From contig NZ_NPBD01000007.1 in the NCBI RefSeq assembly GCF_002272745.1, positions 558,001-622,000 on the forward strand: a stretch of DNA of 64,000 nucleotides. The letters are read 5' to 3'. The position numbers and the translations under genes were made by a program. Positions 9,189 through 16,446 of the stretch are shown piece by piece; within the stretch, counting starts at the first letter, position 1; each line of letters opens with the position of its first letter. The notes under the pieces are model-generated. The model was not told the DNA's origin and made no database searches. It saw nothing but the letters and a program-made list of their open reading frames with translations. The DNA comes from Terribacillus saccharophilus. Lineage in GTDB: Bacteria > Bacillota > Bacilli > Bacillales > Amphibacillaceae.

Positions 9189-10106
9189 ATGAAGGAAAAA
9201 AATAGCGTTTCAAAATCTAAATGGAAACGTCTTTTCCGTAAAAAATGGTTTTTCCCAGCATTGTATCTTGGTATTTCTGCTCTGCTTCTGACAGCCGTAT
9301 TGTGGTACCAAAGCGGAACAAATGATCCCGAACAAGCAGAGGATGATAAAGGCATCTTCGACTCCCTGAATTTCGATGGAAATGAAGAAGCAACTCCTGT
9401 AGCAGAACAAGATGAAGTAGTGAAAGCTCCTGTAGCAGAAGATGCAGAAGCAACAGTCGTAACGAAATTCTACGATCACAAAGCAGACAGCGAAGCCCAA
9501 GAGAATGCACTCGTACTCTACGACAACAAATACTATCAAAGCACTGGAGTGGATTACGCTGCAGCTGATGGCGAAGCCTTCGACGTCTTAGCCGCATTGA
9601 GCGGTACAGTGACAGAAGTGAAGGAAGATGCCCTGCACGGTAACGTTATTCAGATCGAGCATAAAAATGGAGTAGCAACATATTATGCAAGTCTGGAAGA
9701 TGTGAAAGTAGAAGCAGGCCAAGAAGTGAAGCAAGGTGATGTGCTTGCAACAGCAGGACAAAGCCTATTTGCAAAAGATAAAGCGACGCATTTGCACTTT
9801 GAAGTGCTTAACGGCGATACACCTGTAAACCCGGAAAGCTTTTTCAACCAGCCTGTAAGCAAATTGCAGGAAGCGAAAACAGAAACAGAAGCAGTGCAGG
9901 AAGAAACAGCTGACACAACTGGTCAGAACGAACAGACGGAGACAGAAGCTCCAGCGGAAGAAGATGCTGATGCAGAAGTAACTCCAACAGACGAATCAGG
10001 TGATAAAGAAGAAACACCAGATAGATCTGATGAAGAAAAATCTCCAGAACAAGATGAGCAGCCAGAGGGCGAAGCGACGTCTTCCTCCTCTTCAGCTCAG
10101 ACTTGA
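9189..10106 (+). CDS. spoIIQ: Stage II sporulation protein Q (SpoIIQ)
   Basis: SpoIIQ is made in the forespore and binds SpoIIIAH from the mother cell across the two membranes, forming the feeding-tube channel needed for engulfment and sigma-G activity. It is 305 residues with one membrane helix (about 18-37). A LytM/M23-type domain spans about 115-225. Its HLHFEV motif is intact, but the first metal ligand is lost: the usual HxGxD is STGVD, as in B. subtilis SpoIIQ, so it is a structural domain and not an active peptidase. The last about 75 residues are an acidic Glu/Thr/Asp-rich tail ending in a serine run, longer than I recall for B. subtilis. A candidate sigma-F promoter precedes it and a strong terminator follows. 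Confidence 0.95.
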   Translation: MKEKNSVSKSKWKRLFRKKWFFPALYLGISALLLTAVLWYQSGTNDPEQAEDDKGIFDSLNFDGNEEATPVAEQDEVVKAPVAEDAEATVVTKFYDHKADSEAQENALVLYDNKYYQSTGVDYAAADGEAFDVLAALSGTVTEVKEDALHGNVIQIEHKNGVATYYASLEDVKVEAGQEVKQGDVLATAGQSLFAKDKATHLHFEVLNGDTPVNPESFFNQPVSKLQEAKTETEAVQEETADTTGQNEQTETEAPAEEDADAEVTPTDESGDKEETPDRSDEEKSPEQDEQPEGEATSSSSSAQT

Positions 10107-10113
10107 TTCGGCA

Positions 10114-10145
10114 GAAGCACCCCGAGCCCGGGGTGCTTTTTCTTT
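10114..10145 (+). terminator. Terminator after spoIIQ
   Basis: AAGCACCCCG and CGGGGTGCTT pair around loop AGCC, followed by TTTTCTTT. Strong GC-rich intrinsic terminator. Confidence 0.92.
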
Positions 10146-10216
10146 AGGCATAAAGCAGTCCAACAATAAAACTAAGAAACCTAATAATTTGTCGAACGAA
10201 TAAGCCTTGAAACCGC

Positions 10217-10244
10217 TTGAAATTATCTGAAAAGATGGAATAAT
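10217..10244 (+). promoter_or_regulatory. Candidate sigma-A promoter of the AimR-like gene
   Basis: TTGAAA (10217-10222), 16-bp spacer, AATAAT (10239-10244). It lies 85 bp before the TTG start. Five of six bases match at each hexamer. Confidence 0.5.
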
Positions 10245-10329
10245 GAAATGGTGCAAAACACAAAATGAAAGTCGAAGTCAAGTGATTATATGGAGGTAAG
10301 ATTGGGAAATGTGAGAGGAGAAAGGAAAG

Positions 10330-11397
10330 TTGAATCAATCAAGTTTGCGTAAGGAAGCGACTGACTTGGGCAAGCTCTCAGTAGCATCAGGACGAATGAA
10401 AGATCTTTGGTCATTCACTCAGCTTGTGGAGACAAGTCATGATGTAAAGCAGGTTGTAGACCTGACAGCTAGTTTCTGTGTGCATTCCGCATCTGCCGAT
10501 GTTCAGCTGGCAGGGATGGATTTCCTTGGGATGAATCACTACGAAGAAGAGCTTCGGCAGCTGATCCAGAAGAATAAGCAATCATTGCACCAGCGAAATA
10601 GATCGTATGCTTATTTATATGAATTAATAATCCAATACCAGGTGTACAAGCTGCCAGGTGACGAGTTTGAAAGGCAGATCAGCCGCCATCAAGCTGATTT
10701 TCCGGAGGCGAAGGCCTTGGTTCTGTTCGGCAGGATCTACCAGCATTTTCAATGCCACGATTATCATGCTATCGGCTACTATCTGGATGAATTACAGGAA
10801 ACGATTTTACTAATCAAAGACTATTTCCTGCGTATCATGATGAATGTCCGGATGGACAAGCTGCTGTTCCAGTACCACTGGAAACGGAACGAATTAATCA
10901 TTGCCAGAAAACATAGCAGAAACATTCTCCAACATACATATCTGCCAGGCCAGCGTGCTGTACAGCATTATAAAATGGGTTTGACCTTCCTTTTCGATGA
11001 TAAGATTGCAAGCTTTTCTCATCTTGCTGAAGGAAGCAAGATGGCAAAACAATATAACATTACATGTCTTGCACAATTGCTCGACCGGCAAGTTCTGCCA
11101 ATTGTAGCTGGCCACTTTGGTATTCTGCATTCGTATCTAACAGATGATCCACTTGCCCTTGCCTATATCGAGTTTCAGCTTGGCGAGGTAGAAAGTGCAA
11201 GAAAGCGCTATCCTAAGTGGGAACCTGAAAAACAAACAGCATTTTATAAATACTTCTATGGACTCATCCACCAGAATAAGGATTATCTGGTATCATCCTA
11301 TCACCTATTCATCCGCAGACATAAAGACTTCTATTTTTCCCGTTTACCTATGCATGCCATTCAAAAAATAGATAACCGCAGACCTTCCACCAGCTGA
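10330..11397 (+). CDS. AimR-family (arbitrium receptor-like) protein, orphan
   Basis: The 355-residue protein is all-helical and resembles AimR, the phage arbitrium receptor that binds a secreted hexapeptide and controls lysis-lysogeny. The similarity is clearest in the TPR-like C-terminal half: AVQHYKMGLTFLFDD, then FYKYFYGLIHQNKDYLVSSY and a terminal DFYFSRLPMHAIQKI, which parallel the AimR pattern FYRGLI, then a Ser, then DKFF, then ALNEI. The N-terminal 40 residues should correspond to the DNA-binding part but are weak. The start is TTG, 9 bp after GGAGAAAGG. No phage genes surround it and no AimP-type signal-peptide gene follows: an overlapping terminator ends the transcript. It may be a domesticated chromosomal regulator in a sporulation region. 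The family call is from memory of the sequence pattern; function is unknown. Confidence 0.65.
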   Translation: MNQSSLRKEATDLGKLSVASGRMKDLWSFTQLVETSHDVKQVVDLTASFCVHSASADVQLAGMDFLGMNHYEEELRQLIQKNKQSLHQRNRSYAYLYELIIQYQVYKLPGDEFERQISRHQADFPEAKALVLFGRIYQHFQCHDYHAIGYYLDELQETILLIKDYFLRIMMNVRMDKLLFQYHWKRNELIIARKHSRNILQHTYLPGQRAVQHYKMGLTFLFDDKIASFSHLAEGSKMAKQYNITCLAQLLDRQVLPIVAGHFGILHSYLTDDPLALAYIEFQLGEVESARKRYPKWEPEKQTAFYKYFYGLIHQNKDYLVSSYHLFIRRHKDFYFSRLPMHAIQKIDNRRPSTS

Positions 11398-11410
11398 GAG
11401 GGTCTTTTTT
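11381..11410 (+). terminator. Terminator overlapping the end of the AimR-like gene
   Basis: GACCTTC and GAGGGTC pair (one G-T) around CACCAGCTGA, then TTTTTT. The stop codon lies in the loop, so no downstream peptide gene is co-transcribed. Confidence 0.75.
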
Positions 11411-11610
11411 ATGGAATAAAACAGCTCTGCAACTAATAAGATGTTACAAACCCAAGCAAGTGTTTGAAGGGAACGAGTGTGAAGCGCTTAACGCCGCAGA
11501 TGCCCAATCATCTATGACTTGCAGAAGAAAAATACATATTCGAATTACTTCATCGCTTCTCATCTTGTCTCATGAACATCAAGAACCGTCAACTTAAGGA
11601 GGCATGGGCT

Positions 11611-11880
11611 GTGCATGATTATATCAAGGAGCGCACGGTGCGCATAGGTAAGCACATTGTGGAGACGAAAAAGACAGTTCGCGTGATTGCAAAGGAATTT
11701 GGTGTATCCAAGAGTACCGTGCATAAAGATCTGACAGAAAGACTGCCGGAAATCAATCCGGATTTAGCCAATGAAGTGAAGGAGATCCTTGATTACCACA
11801 AAGCTATCCGCCATCTGAGGGGCGGGGAAGCAACTAAACTCAAGTATAAGCTGGAAACGAACACGGACGCTCCTGCCTAA
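11611..11880 (+). CDS. spoIIID: Sporulation transcription regulator SpoIIID
   Basis: SpoIIID is a small DNA-binding protein that activates and represses many sigma-E genes in the mother cell and switches the programme towards sigma-K. The helix-turn-helix TVRVIAKEFGVSKSTVHKDL is essentially identical to B. subtilis, as is LPEINPDLANEVKEILDYHK and the basic tail region RHLRGGEATKLKYK. The frame is open upstream to an ATG at 11572, but homology and the AAGGAGGCATGGGCT ribosome site show that GTG at 11611 is the start (89 residues). It is followed by mbl, the same order as in B. subtilis. A sigma-E promoter is expected upstream but I could not place it convincingly. Confidence 0.97.
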   Translation: MHDYIKERTVRIGKHIVETKKTVRVIAKEFGVSKSTVHKDLTERLPEINPDLANEVKEILDYHKAIRHLRGGEATKLKYKLETNTDAPA

Positions 11881-12063
11881 AATCCAACTTTCATCCTGTA
11901 AAGGTACATCCAATCCCTTTCCAATATTCCTACTTTTATCCTTATTTTCTTTCATAATTTGCTACTATTCTCCATGTTTTGTGCTACACTATAAGATAAG
12001 TAGCATTATGTTCTCGAACGGATGCGACATAGTTTCTATCTTTACAGGGAGGATCTGAGGATA

Positions 12064-13062
12064 TTGGCACGAGATATAGGAATTGACCTCGGTACGGCAA
12101 ACGTACTAATACATGTAAAAGGAAAAGGAATTGTTCTGAATGAACCATCCGTTGTCGCGATGGACAGAATTACAGGAAATGTACTAGAAGTCGGGGAAGA
12201 AGCACGACGCATGGTAGGCAGAACACCTGGAAATATTGAGGCGATTCGTCCGTTGAAGGACGGCGTAATCGCTGACTTTGATGTAACAGAAGCGATGCTC
12301 CGCTATTTCATCAACAAGATCAATGTAAAAGGTTTTCTATCCAAACCGCGCATGCTGATTTGCTGCCCAACGAACATTACAAAAGTTGAACAAAAAGCAA
12401 TCAGGGAAGCGGCGGAAAAATCCGGCGGTAAGAAAGTATACTTGGAAGAAGAACCAAAAATCGCTGCTATTGGTGCAGGAATGGAAATTTTCCAGCCTAG
12501 CGGTAATATGGTTGTCGATATCGGCGGCGGCACAACAGATGTTGCTGTTCTTTCCATGGGTGACATCGTTACAGCACAGTCCATTCGGATGGCTGGAGAT
12601 AAGTTTGATGCAGAAATCCTGCAGTATATCAAACGTAAATATAAGCTATTGATCGGTGAACGCACAGCCGAGAATATCAAAATTGAAATTGCAACAGTGT
12701 TCGAAGGCGCGCGTCAGGAATCAATTGATATCCGCGGCCGGGATATGGTAAGCGGTCTTCCGCGTACGATCACTGTTTATTCGGAAGAAATAGAAGAAGC
12801 ACTGCGTGAGTCGGTTGCCATGATTGTACAAGCGGCGCGTACGGTACTGGAACAGACACCTCCTGAGCTGTCTGCAGACATCATTGACCGCGGTATCATC
12901 CTTACTGGAGGCGGAGCACTGCTTCACGGTATCGACCAGCTGCTTGCTGAACAATTGAAGGTTCCTGTATTCATTGCAGAAGATCCGATGGATTGTGTAG
13001 CAAAAGGTACTGGTATCATGCTTGAAAACATCGATAAACTGGAAAAACGAAAAGTAGTATGA
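12064..13062 (+). CDS. mbl: MreB-like cell-shape protein Mbl
   Basis: Mbl is a bacterial actin that forms membrane-associated filaments guiding the elongasome and lateral wall synthesis. The protein is 332 residues and starts ARDIGIDLGTANVLIHVKGK, with the actin phosphate-1 motif GIDLGTAN; later motifs are DIGGGTTDVAVLSMGD (phosphate 2) and ILTGGGALLHGIDQLL (adenosine). The ending MDCVAKGTGIMLENIDKL matches Mbl and not MreB. The frame is open upstream to 12022, but the TTG at 12064, 4 bp after a TGAGG and 12 bp after AGGGAGG, gives the canonical N-terminus. The position between spoIIID and flhO is the B. subtilis arrangement. Confidence 0.96.
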   Translation: MARDIGIDLGTANVLIHVKGKGIVLNEPSVVAMDRITGNVLEVGEEARRMVGRTPGNIEAIRPLKDGVIADFDVTEAMLRYFINKINVKGFLSKPRMLICCPTNITKVEQKAIREAAEKSGGKKVYLEEEPKIAAIGAGMEIFQPSGNMVVDIGGGTTDVAVLSMGDIVTAQSIRMAGDKFDAEILQYIKRKYKLLIGERTAENIKIEIATVFEGARQESIDIRGRDMVSGLPRTITVYSEEIEEALRESVAMIVQAARTVLEQTPPELSADIIDRGIILTGGGALLHGIDQLLAEQLKVPVFIAEDPMDCVAKGTGIMLENIDKLEKRKVV

Positions 13063-13065
13063 TAA

Positions 13066-13103
13066 TTTGACCTCTTCTGTATACTTTGACCTCTTCTGTA
13101 TAC
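13066..13103 (+). repeat. Two tandem copies of a 19-bp unit, with competing hairpins
   Basis: TTTGACCTCTTCTGTATAC occurs twice back to back (13066-13084 and 13085-13103) and is followed at once by GGAAGAGG. Either copy can pair its CCTCTTC with the single GAAGAGG. The second copy makes a tight hairpin with loop TGTATACG. No T-run follows, so this is not a standard terminator. Confidence 0.8.
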
Positions 13104-13112
13104 GGAAGAGGT

Positions 13113-13139
13113 TCAATTCGTTTAGGATTCTGCCGATAT
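13113..13139 (+). promoter_or_regulatory. Candidate sigma-D promoter of flhO-flhP
   Basis: TCAA (13113-13116), 15-bp spacer, GCCGATAT (13132-13139). The -10 is a perfect sigma-D element and the -35 differs from TAAA at one base. The gene downstream is a flagellar hook-basal body gene, which are sigma-D targets in B. subtilis. Confidence 0.8.
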
Positions 13140-13193
13140 AATAGATAGAAACCAAAAACAGTGGCATCTAACTGCCTTAGGAGGACCGAAACA

Positions 13194-14012
13194 TTGCTAA
13201 AAGGATTATATACAGCTGCATCCGGTATGCTCGCCCAGCAGCGCAGACAGGAAGTGCTGTCTAATAACTTAGCTAATGCGAATACGAATGGATACAAAGC
13301 AGATCAAGGGCAGCTGCGGGCATTTCCGGAGATGCTTCTGAAATCGATGGAGAGCAAGCAGACATCAGCGGACAACTCCCGTTATGTTACGACTTCCAAG
13401 GAAATCGGCAGTATCAATTCCGGCGTATATGTGCAAGAGACGATTCCGAACTTTGTTCAAGGAGATTTACGTGAAACAGGTATCAGTACAGATACAGCTT
13501 TGGTGGACGGTACGTATCCGGATGAAAATGGCTCTGTATTTTTCAATCTGCAGACAGCAGATGGCGAAGCGTATACTCGAAACGGTAATTTTACAGTCGA
13601 TGAAGAAGGTTTTCTAACGAATGATCAAGGCAGCTATATACTAGATACGACAGGCAACCCAATTCAGACGAACAATCAGACGTATACAATGGCAGCAGAT
13701 GGTTCTATGCAATTTAACGACGGCAGGAACATCCAGCTTGGACTGACATATGTCCAGGATGCAAATCTGCTGGACAAGCAGGGTGAAAACGTTTATACCG
13801 CAAGTGAGGAAGCCCAGACAGCAGATGCCCGAGCGACGGCTGGCGTGACGTACAATATCGTCCAGGGAGCAGTAGAAGGCTCGAATGTCGACTTGCAGCA
13901 GACAATGGCAGACATGATGCAGGCATACCGGACGTTCGAAACGAACCAAAAAGTATTGACAGCATATGATGAAAGCCTTGGAAAAGCAGTCAATGAAGTC
14001 GGGAAGCTGTAA
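13194..14012 (+). CDS. flhO: Flagellar hook-basal body protein FlhO
   Basis: FlhO is a rod-like protein of the FlgF/FlgG family, part of the axial structure below the flagellar hook. The protein is 272 residues with the family N-terminus LLKGLYTAASGMLAQQRRQ and the rod signature LSNNLANANTNGYKADQG. The C-terminal amphipathic coil (VDLQQTMADMMQAYRTFETN) ends EVGKL as usual. The frame is open upstream, but the TTG at 13194, 9 bp after TAGGAGG, matches the B. subtilis start MLKGLYTA. No signal peptide, as expected for substrates of the flagellar export apparatus. flhP follows after 12 bp, and a good sigma-D promoter lies upstream. Confidence 0.95.
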   Translation: MLKGLYTAASGMLAQQRRQEVLSNNLANANTNGYKADQGQLRAFPEMLLKSMESKQTSADNSRYVTTSKEIGSINSGVYVQETIPNFVQGDLRETGISTDTALVDGTYPDENGSVFFNLQTADGEAYTRNGNFTVDEEGFLTNDQGSYILDTTGNPIQTNNQTYTMAADGSMQFNDGRNIQLGLTYVQDANLLDKQGENVYTASEEAQTADARATAGVTYNIVQGAVEGSNVDLQQTMADMMQAYRTFETNQKVLTAYDESLGKAVNEVGKL

Positions 14013-14024
14013 AGGAGGAGTAAA

Positions 14025-14822
14025 ATGAGCAGGATGATGACACAGGCTGCCGTAACAATGGGGCAGCTGCAGCAGCGATTGGATTTAATCGCAAATAATA
14101 TGGCGAATACAAATACATCAGGTTATAAAGCGCAGACCTCTAATTTCTCTTCCTTGCTTTATCAGCAGATGAACAACCCGCCGAATGATGAGGCGAATGC
14201 AACAAGCCGGAGCACGAGTGACGGCATCCGGATCGGGTCAGGAGCATACATGAGCAGTACGAACCCGCTCATGACGATGGGAACTATCCAGACGACTGAC
14301 CGCAATCTTGATGCAGCACTTGTCAACGACAACCAATACTTTACGATTACAGGCGATGATGGACAGCAACGCTATACACGATCTGGAAATTTCTATCTCC
14401 AGCCGCAGCAGGATGGGACAGTAGCTTTGACAACCGCAGATGGAGATTTGGTGAATGGTGTCGATGGACCTATTGCATTACAGTCGGATTTTGATAGTAT
14501 TACAATCAATGACCGCGGAGAAATCGTTGTTGAACGTAATGGAGAAAATGCTGTGGAAGCGAACCTTCAGATCACAGCTATCGATAATCCACGCGTTCTG
14601 ACACGTACAGGTGATACTGCCTTTGAACTGGCTGATCCTGCTCTTGCCCAATTGCTGGGTGCAGGAGACGTTGAACTGCAGGCAGGCAGCCTGGAAGGCT
14701 CGAACGTTGATCTTAGTGAACAGATGACTGCAATGGTGAATACACAGCGCGCTTATCAGTTCAATGCACGCTCGATTTCCATGAGTGATCAGATGAGCGG
14801 ACTCATTAACCAGATTAGATAA
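14025..14822 (+). CDS. flhP: Flagellar hook-basal body protein FlhP
   Basis: FlhP is the second FlgF/FlgG-like rod protein of this pair. It is 265 residues, starts SRMMTQAAVTMGQLQQRLD, and has the rod motif LIANNMANTNTSGYKAQTS followed by a beta domain. The C-terminal flagellar coiled-coil segment VDLSEQMTAMVNTQRAYQFN carries the conserved QRAYQxN pattern. The start ATG follows AAAGGAGGAGTAAA. It is co-transcribed with flhO and followed 20 bp later by a small membrane-protein gene, as in B. subtilis. Nothing is missing or fused. Confidence 0.95.
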   Translation: MSRMMTQAAVTMGQLQQRLDLIANNMANTNTSGYKAQTSNFSSLLYQQMNNPPNDEANATSRSTSDGIRIGSGAYMSSTNPLMTMGTIQTTDRNLDAALVNDNQYFTITGDDGQQRYTRSGNFYLQPQQDGTVALTTADGDLVNGVDGPIALQSDFDSITINDRGEIVVERNGENAVEANLQITAIDNPRVLTRTGDTAFELADPALAQLLGAGDVELQAGSLEGSNVDLSEQMTAMVNTQRAYQFNARSISMSDQMSGLINQIR

Positions 14823-14842
14823 GAATAAGGAGCCAGAACGCT

Positions 14843-15106
14843 ATGTCGAGTAATGCATCCAAACTCCAGACAAAAGAACAACATGATAAACAGAAGCAGG
14901 CTGAAGGAGAAAAGGCACCGAAAAAACAGCGGAGAAGATTGTTTCCAATATGGCTCCGTCTGCTTGTTGTACCGATTATCCTGATCATCTTCCTGCTGCT
15001 AGGTTTGCTCTTCGGGTATGGTGTACTAGGAGATGGCAATGCACTGGACGTCCTCAAACGAGATACATGGACACATATTTATGACTTGGTAAACCAAAAG
15101 TCATAA
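14843..15106 (+). CDS. EpuA-type small membrane protein (YwzB-like)
   Basis: The 87-residue protein has a charged Lys/Gln-rich N-terminus of about 35 residues, a basic patch KKQRRR, one membrane helix (about residues 43-65) and a short tail GDGNALDVLKRDTWTHIYDLV. This layout matches the Pfam EpuA family, which databases often mislabel as a DNA-directed RNA polymerase beta subunit. No polymerase function can be seen. In B. subtilis the equivalent position next to fabZ holds ywzB. The real role is unknown. The ATG is preceded by AAGGAGCCAGAACGCT and the gene is likely the last in the flhO-flhP operon. Confidence 0.8.
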   Translation: MSSNASKLQTKEQHDKQKQAEGEKAPKKQRRRLFPIWLRLLVVPIILIIFLLLGLLFGYGVLGDGNALDVLKRDTWTHIYDLVNQKS

Positions 15107-15107
15107 A

Positions 15108-15141
15108 AAAGCTGGCTCCGGATTCCGGAACCAGCTTTTTC
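15108..15141. terminator. Bidirectional terminator between the EpuA-type gene and the small membrane gene
   Basis: AAAGCTGG(C)TCCGG and CCGGA(A)CCAGCTTT pair, with T-runs on both strands. It serves convergent genes: the flhOP operon and the minus-strand lmo0937-like gene. Confidence 0.92.
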
Positions 15142-15299
15142 TATTTCCTGCCCCTGCTCTTTCTGATTGCATAAATAACGAACATGATCACAGCAATGAT
15201 AAGGAAAATGTGAATGACCCCTCCGAGAATATTGAAAATGACACCAATGAGCCAGAATGCGACTACGATGATGCCGATCCATAATAAAAGATTAAGCAA
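15141..15299 (-). CDS. Small lmo0937-family membrane protein (52 aa)
   Basis: Reading the minus strand from TTG at 15299 gives a 52-residue protein: MLNLLLWIGIIVVAFWLIGV, then a GGVIHIFLIIAV segment and a basic end (IRKSRGRK). Two short membrane helices with a central GG and a terminal Arg/Lys cluster are the hallmark of the Listeria lmo0937 family. A ribosome site GGGAGGG lies 9 bp upstream of the TTG. Function is unknown, but homologues are typically stress-induced, which fits the candidate sigma-B promoter found 32 bp upstream. The gene is divergent from fabZ and convergent with the flagellar operon. Confidence 0.8.
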   Translation of the reverse strand: MLNLLLWIGIIVVAFWLIGVIFNILGGVIHIFLIIAVIMFVIYAIRKSRGRK

Positions 15300-15330
15300 T
15301 TGGCTTCCCTCCCAGCAATTTTATGGAACA

Positions 15331-15357
15331 ATACCCTTAACGCCAAACACGTTAAAC
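15331..15357 (-). promoter_or_regulatory. Candidate sigma-B promoter of the lmo0937-like gene
   Basis: On the minus strand GTTTAA (15357-15352), 15-bp spacer, GGGTAT (15336-15331). Both hexamers match the sigma-B consensus exactly; the spacer is at the long end of the usual range. It lies 32 bp upstream of the TTG. Confidence 0.65.
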
Positions 15358-15376
15358 ATGCAAGCCTCATTTTTGG

Positions 15377-15382
15377 TATAAT
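15377..15382 (+). promoter_or_regulatory. -10 element of the fabZ promoter
   Basis: A perfect TATAAT preceded by TGG. The -35 is poor: TTAAAC at 15352-15357 is 19 bp away and is the same DNA as the -35 of the divergent sigma-B site. Competition between the two promoters is possible. Confidence 0.5.
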
Positions 15383-15421
15383 ACGTTAGGAAAGACAACC
15401 ATTCAGGAGGCTCACCATATT

Positions 15422-15844
15422 ATGTATGATGTTCAACAAATCAAAGAAATAATCCCGCATCGCTATCCTTTCTTGCTTGTGGATCAAATAACTGAAATCG
15501 AAGAAGGCAAACGCGCTGTCGGAAAGAAGAATGTAACAATCAATGAACCATTCTTCCAAGGACATTTCCCAGATTATCCGGTAATGCCAGGTGTCTTGAT
15601 CCTTGAGGCTCTTGCACAGACAGGTGCATTTGCGATGCTGATGAAAGAAGAAAACAAAGGAAAAATCGGCTTCCTTGCCGGTGTTGATAAATGCCGCTTC
15701 AAACGTCAGGTAAAACCAGGTGACACATTGAAGCTGGAAGTAGAGATTGTCCGCTTGAAGGGACCAATCGGTAAAGGCAAAGCAACAGCAACTGTTGATG
15801 GAGAGCTTGCTTGCGAAGCGGAAATCACTTTTGCAATTAAATAA
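15422..15844 (+). CDS. fabZ: 3-hydroxyacyl-[acyl-carrier-protein] dehydratase FabZ
   Basis: FabZ removes water from 3-hydroxyacyl-ACP in each cycle of type II fatty-acid synthesis, in the cytoplasm. The 140-residue length is exact for the family. The start [18 protein letters not shown] is canonical, and the active-site His lies in [20 protein letters not shown], with the catalytic Glu in the same helix. The hot-dog fold end [19 protein letters not shown] is intact. The start ATG follows AGGAGGCTCACCATATT. It follows flhOP as in B. subtilis (ywpB position), but here a minus-strand small gene intervenes. Confidence 0.97.
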   Translation: MYDVQQIKEIIPHRYPFLLVDQITEIEEGKRAVGKKNVTINEPFFQGHFPDYPVMPGVLILEALAQTGAFAMLMKEENKGKIGFLAGVDKCRFKRQVKPGDTLKLEVEIVRLKGPIGKGKATATVDGELACEAEITFAIK

Positions 15845-15845
15845 G

Positions 15846-15876
15846 AGGGCGAAGCATTATGCTTCGTCCTTTTTTA
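15846..15876 (+). terminator. Terminator after fabZ
   Basis: AGGGCGAAGCAT and ATGCTTCGTCCT form an uninterrupted stem (G-T pair included), followed by TTTTTT. Confidence 0.9.
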
Positions 15877-15882
15877 CTATTT

Positions 15883-15921
15883 TTTACATCTCCTTTACAT
15901 ATTGGAGCGGCTGTTTATAGT
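15883..15921 (+). promoter_or_regulatory. Candidate comK promoter overlapping a PhoP-box-like direct repeat
   Basis: TTTACA occurs at 15883-15888 and 15894-15899, exactly 11 bp apart, on the coding strand. The second copy also reads as a -35, with TATAGT (15916-15921) after 16 bp. No ComK-type AAAA-N5-TTTT boxes were seen. Confidence 0.45.
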
Positions 15922-15960
15922 AATATAGTCTTGTATCAGTCAATATTGGAGGGGGAAATT

Positions 15961-16446
15961 ATGCAAATAGAAAAAAAGGAACAGTACATCATTACCCGCA
16001 ATACTATTGCTGTGTTTCGTTTGCACGATCCAGTGTATCAATCCCGTGTTCTTGAAGCCGATAAAGAAATATTAGTGGAACAATCACCTCTTTCGATCAT
16101 TGATCATAGCTGCATGCAGTACGGATCCTCTTATGAGGGCAGGGTACATGCAATTGGCAGACTTCTGCGGACGGACAAGAAGGTACCTATTCCAGTGCAT
16201 CCGGCTCATGGCGTTTTTATGCTCCCAACTTCCTCACCTACGAACACCAATTGCGTCTGGCTGTCCTTCTATCATATTCAATCCTATAAAGAAACGAAAA
16301 GCCGCACCCAAGTCAGCTTCTATAATGGTACTGCACTGTTTGTGGAAACATCTGAACGTTCCTTCGACCAGCAGTATAAAAGGACAGGGACTGTTATCGC
16401 CTTACTCAATAATGAACATTTCTTCATGGGGCAAAGCTTATCCTGA
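15961..16446 (+). CDS. comK: Competence transcription factor ComK, C-terminally short
   Basis: ComK is the master activator of DNA-uptake genes. The core of the protein is recognisable: SIIDHSCMQYGSSYEGR corresponds to the B. subtilis IVDRSCRFFGSSYAGR, followed by the P-rich MLPTSSPTNTNCVWLSFYHI segment (B. subtilis LFPTLSSTRPQCGWISHVHV) and a VSFYNG segment. The frame is open from 15859, but the ATG at 15961 preceded by GGAGGGGG is the start. At 161 residues it is about 30 shorter than B. subtilis ComK. The C-terminus stops soon after the DNA-binding core and lacks the FMLYPK region that binds the adaptor MecA and a segment needed for activation. It may be regulated differently or be a weak activator. 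Confidence 0.85.
   Translation: MQIEKKEQYIITRNTIAVFRLHDPVYQSRVLEADKEILVEQSPLSIIDHSCMQYGSSYEGRVHAIGRLLRTDKKVPIPVHPAHGVFMLPTSSPTNTNCVWLSFYHIQSYKETKSRTQVSFYNGTALFVETSERSFDQQYKRTGTVIALLNNEHFFMGQSLS

Noticed and set aside
10302..10352. A 16-codon frame (TTG) with a good GGAGG just before and overlapping the AimR-like start
   Set aside because: The peptide (LGNVRGERKVESIKFA) has no signal sequence or known pattern, and GGAGG sites are common in this AT/purine-rich leader. Chance is the simpler reading.
10330..11397. Prophage around the AimR-like gene
   Set aside because: Neighbours are core sporulation genes in conserved order; no integrase, repressor or structural genes.
11455..11610. A 40-codon frame downstream of the AimR-like gene as a possible AimP peptide
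   Set aside because: It has no ribosome site and no secretion signal, and lies after the terminator of the AimR-like gene.
13067..13091. TTGACC in the 19-bp repeats as sigma-A -35 elements
   Set aside because: No -10 at 16-18 bp from either copy; the good promoter is the sigma-D site downstream.
15859..15960. Longer ComK N-terminus from the upstream ATG
   Set aside because: That stretch contains the fabZ terminator and the comK promoter; the ATG at 15961 has a strong ribosome site.
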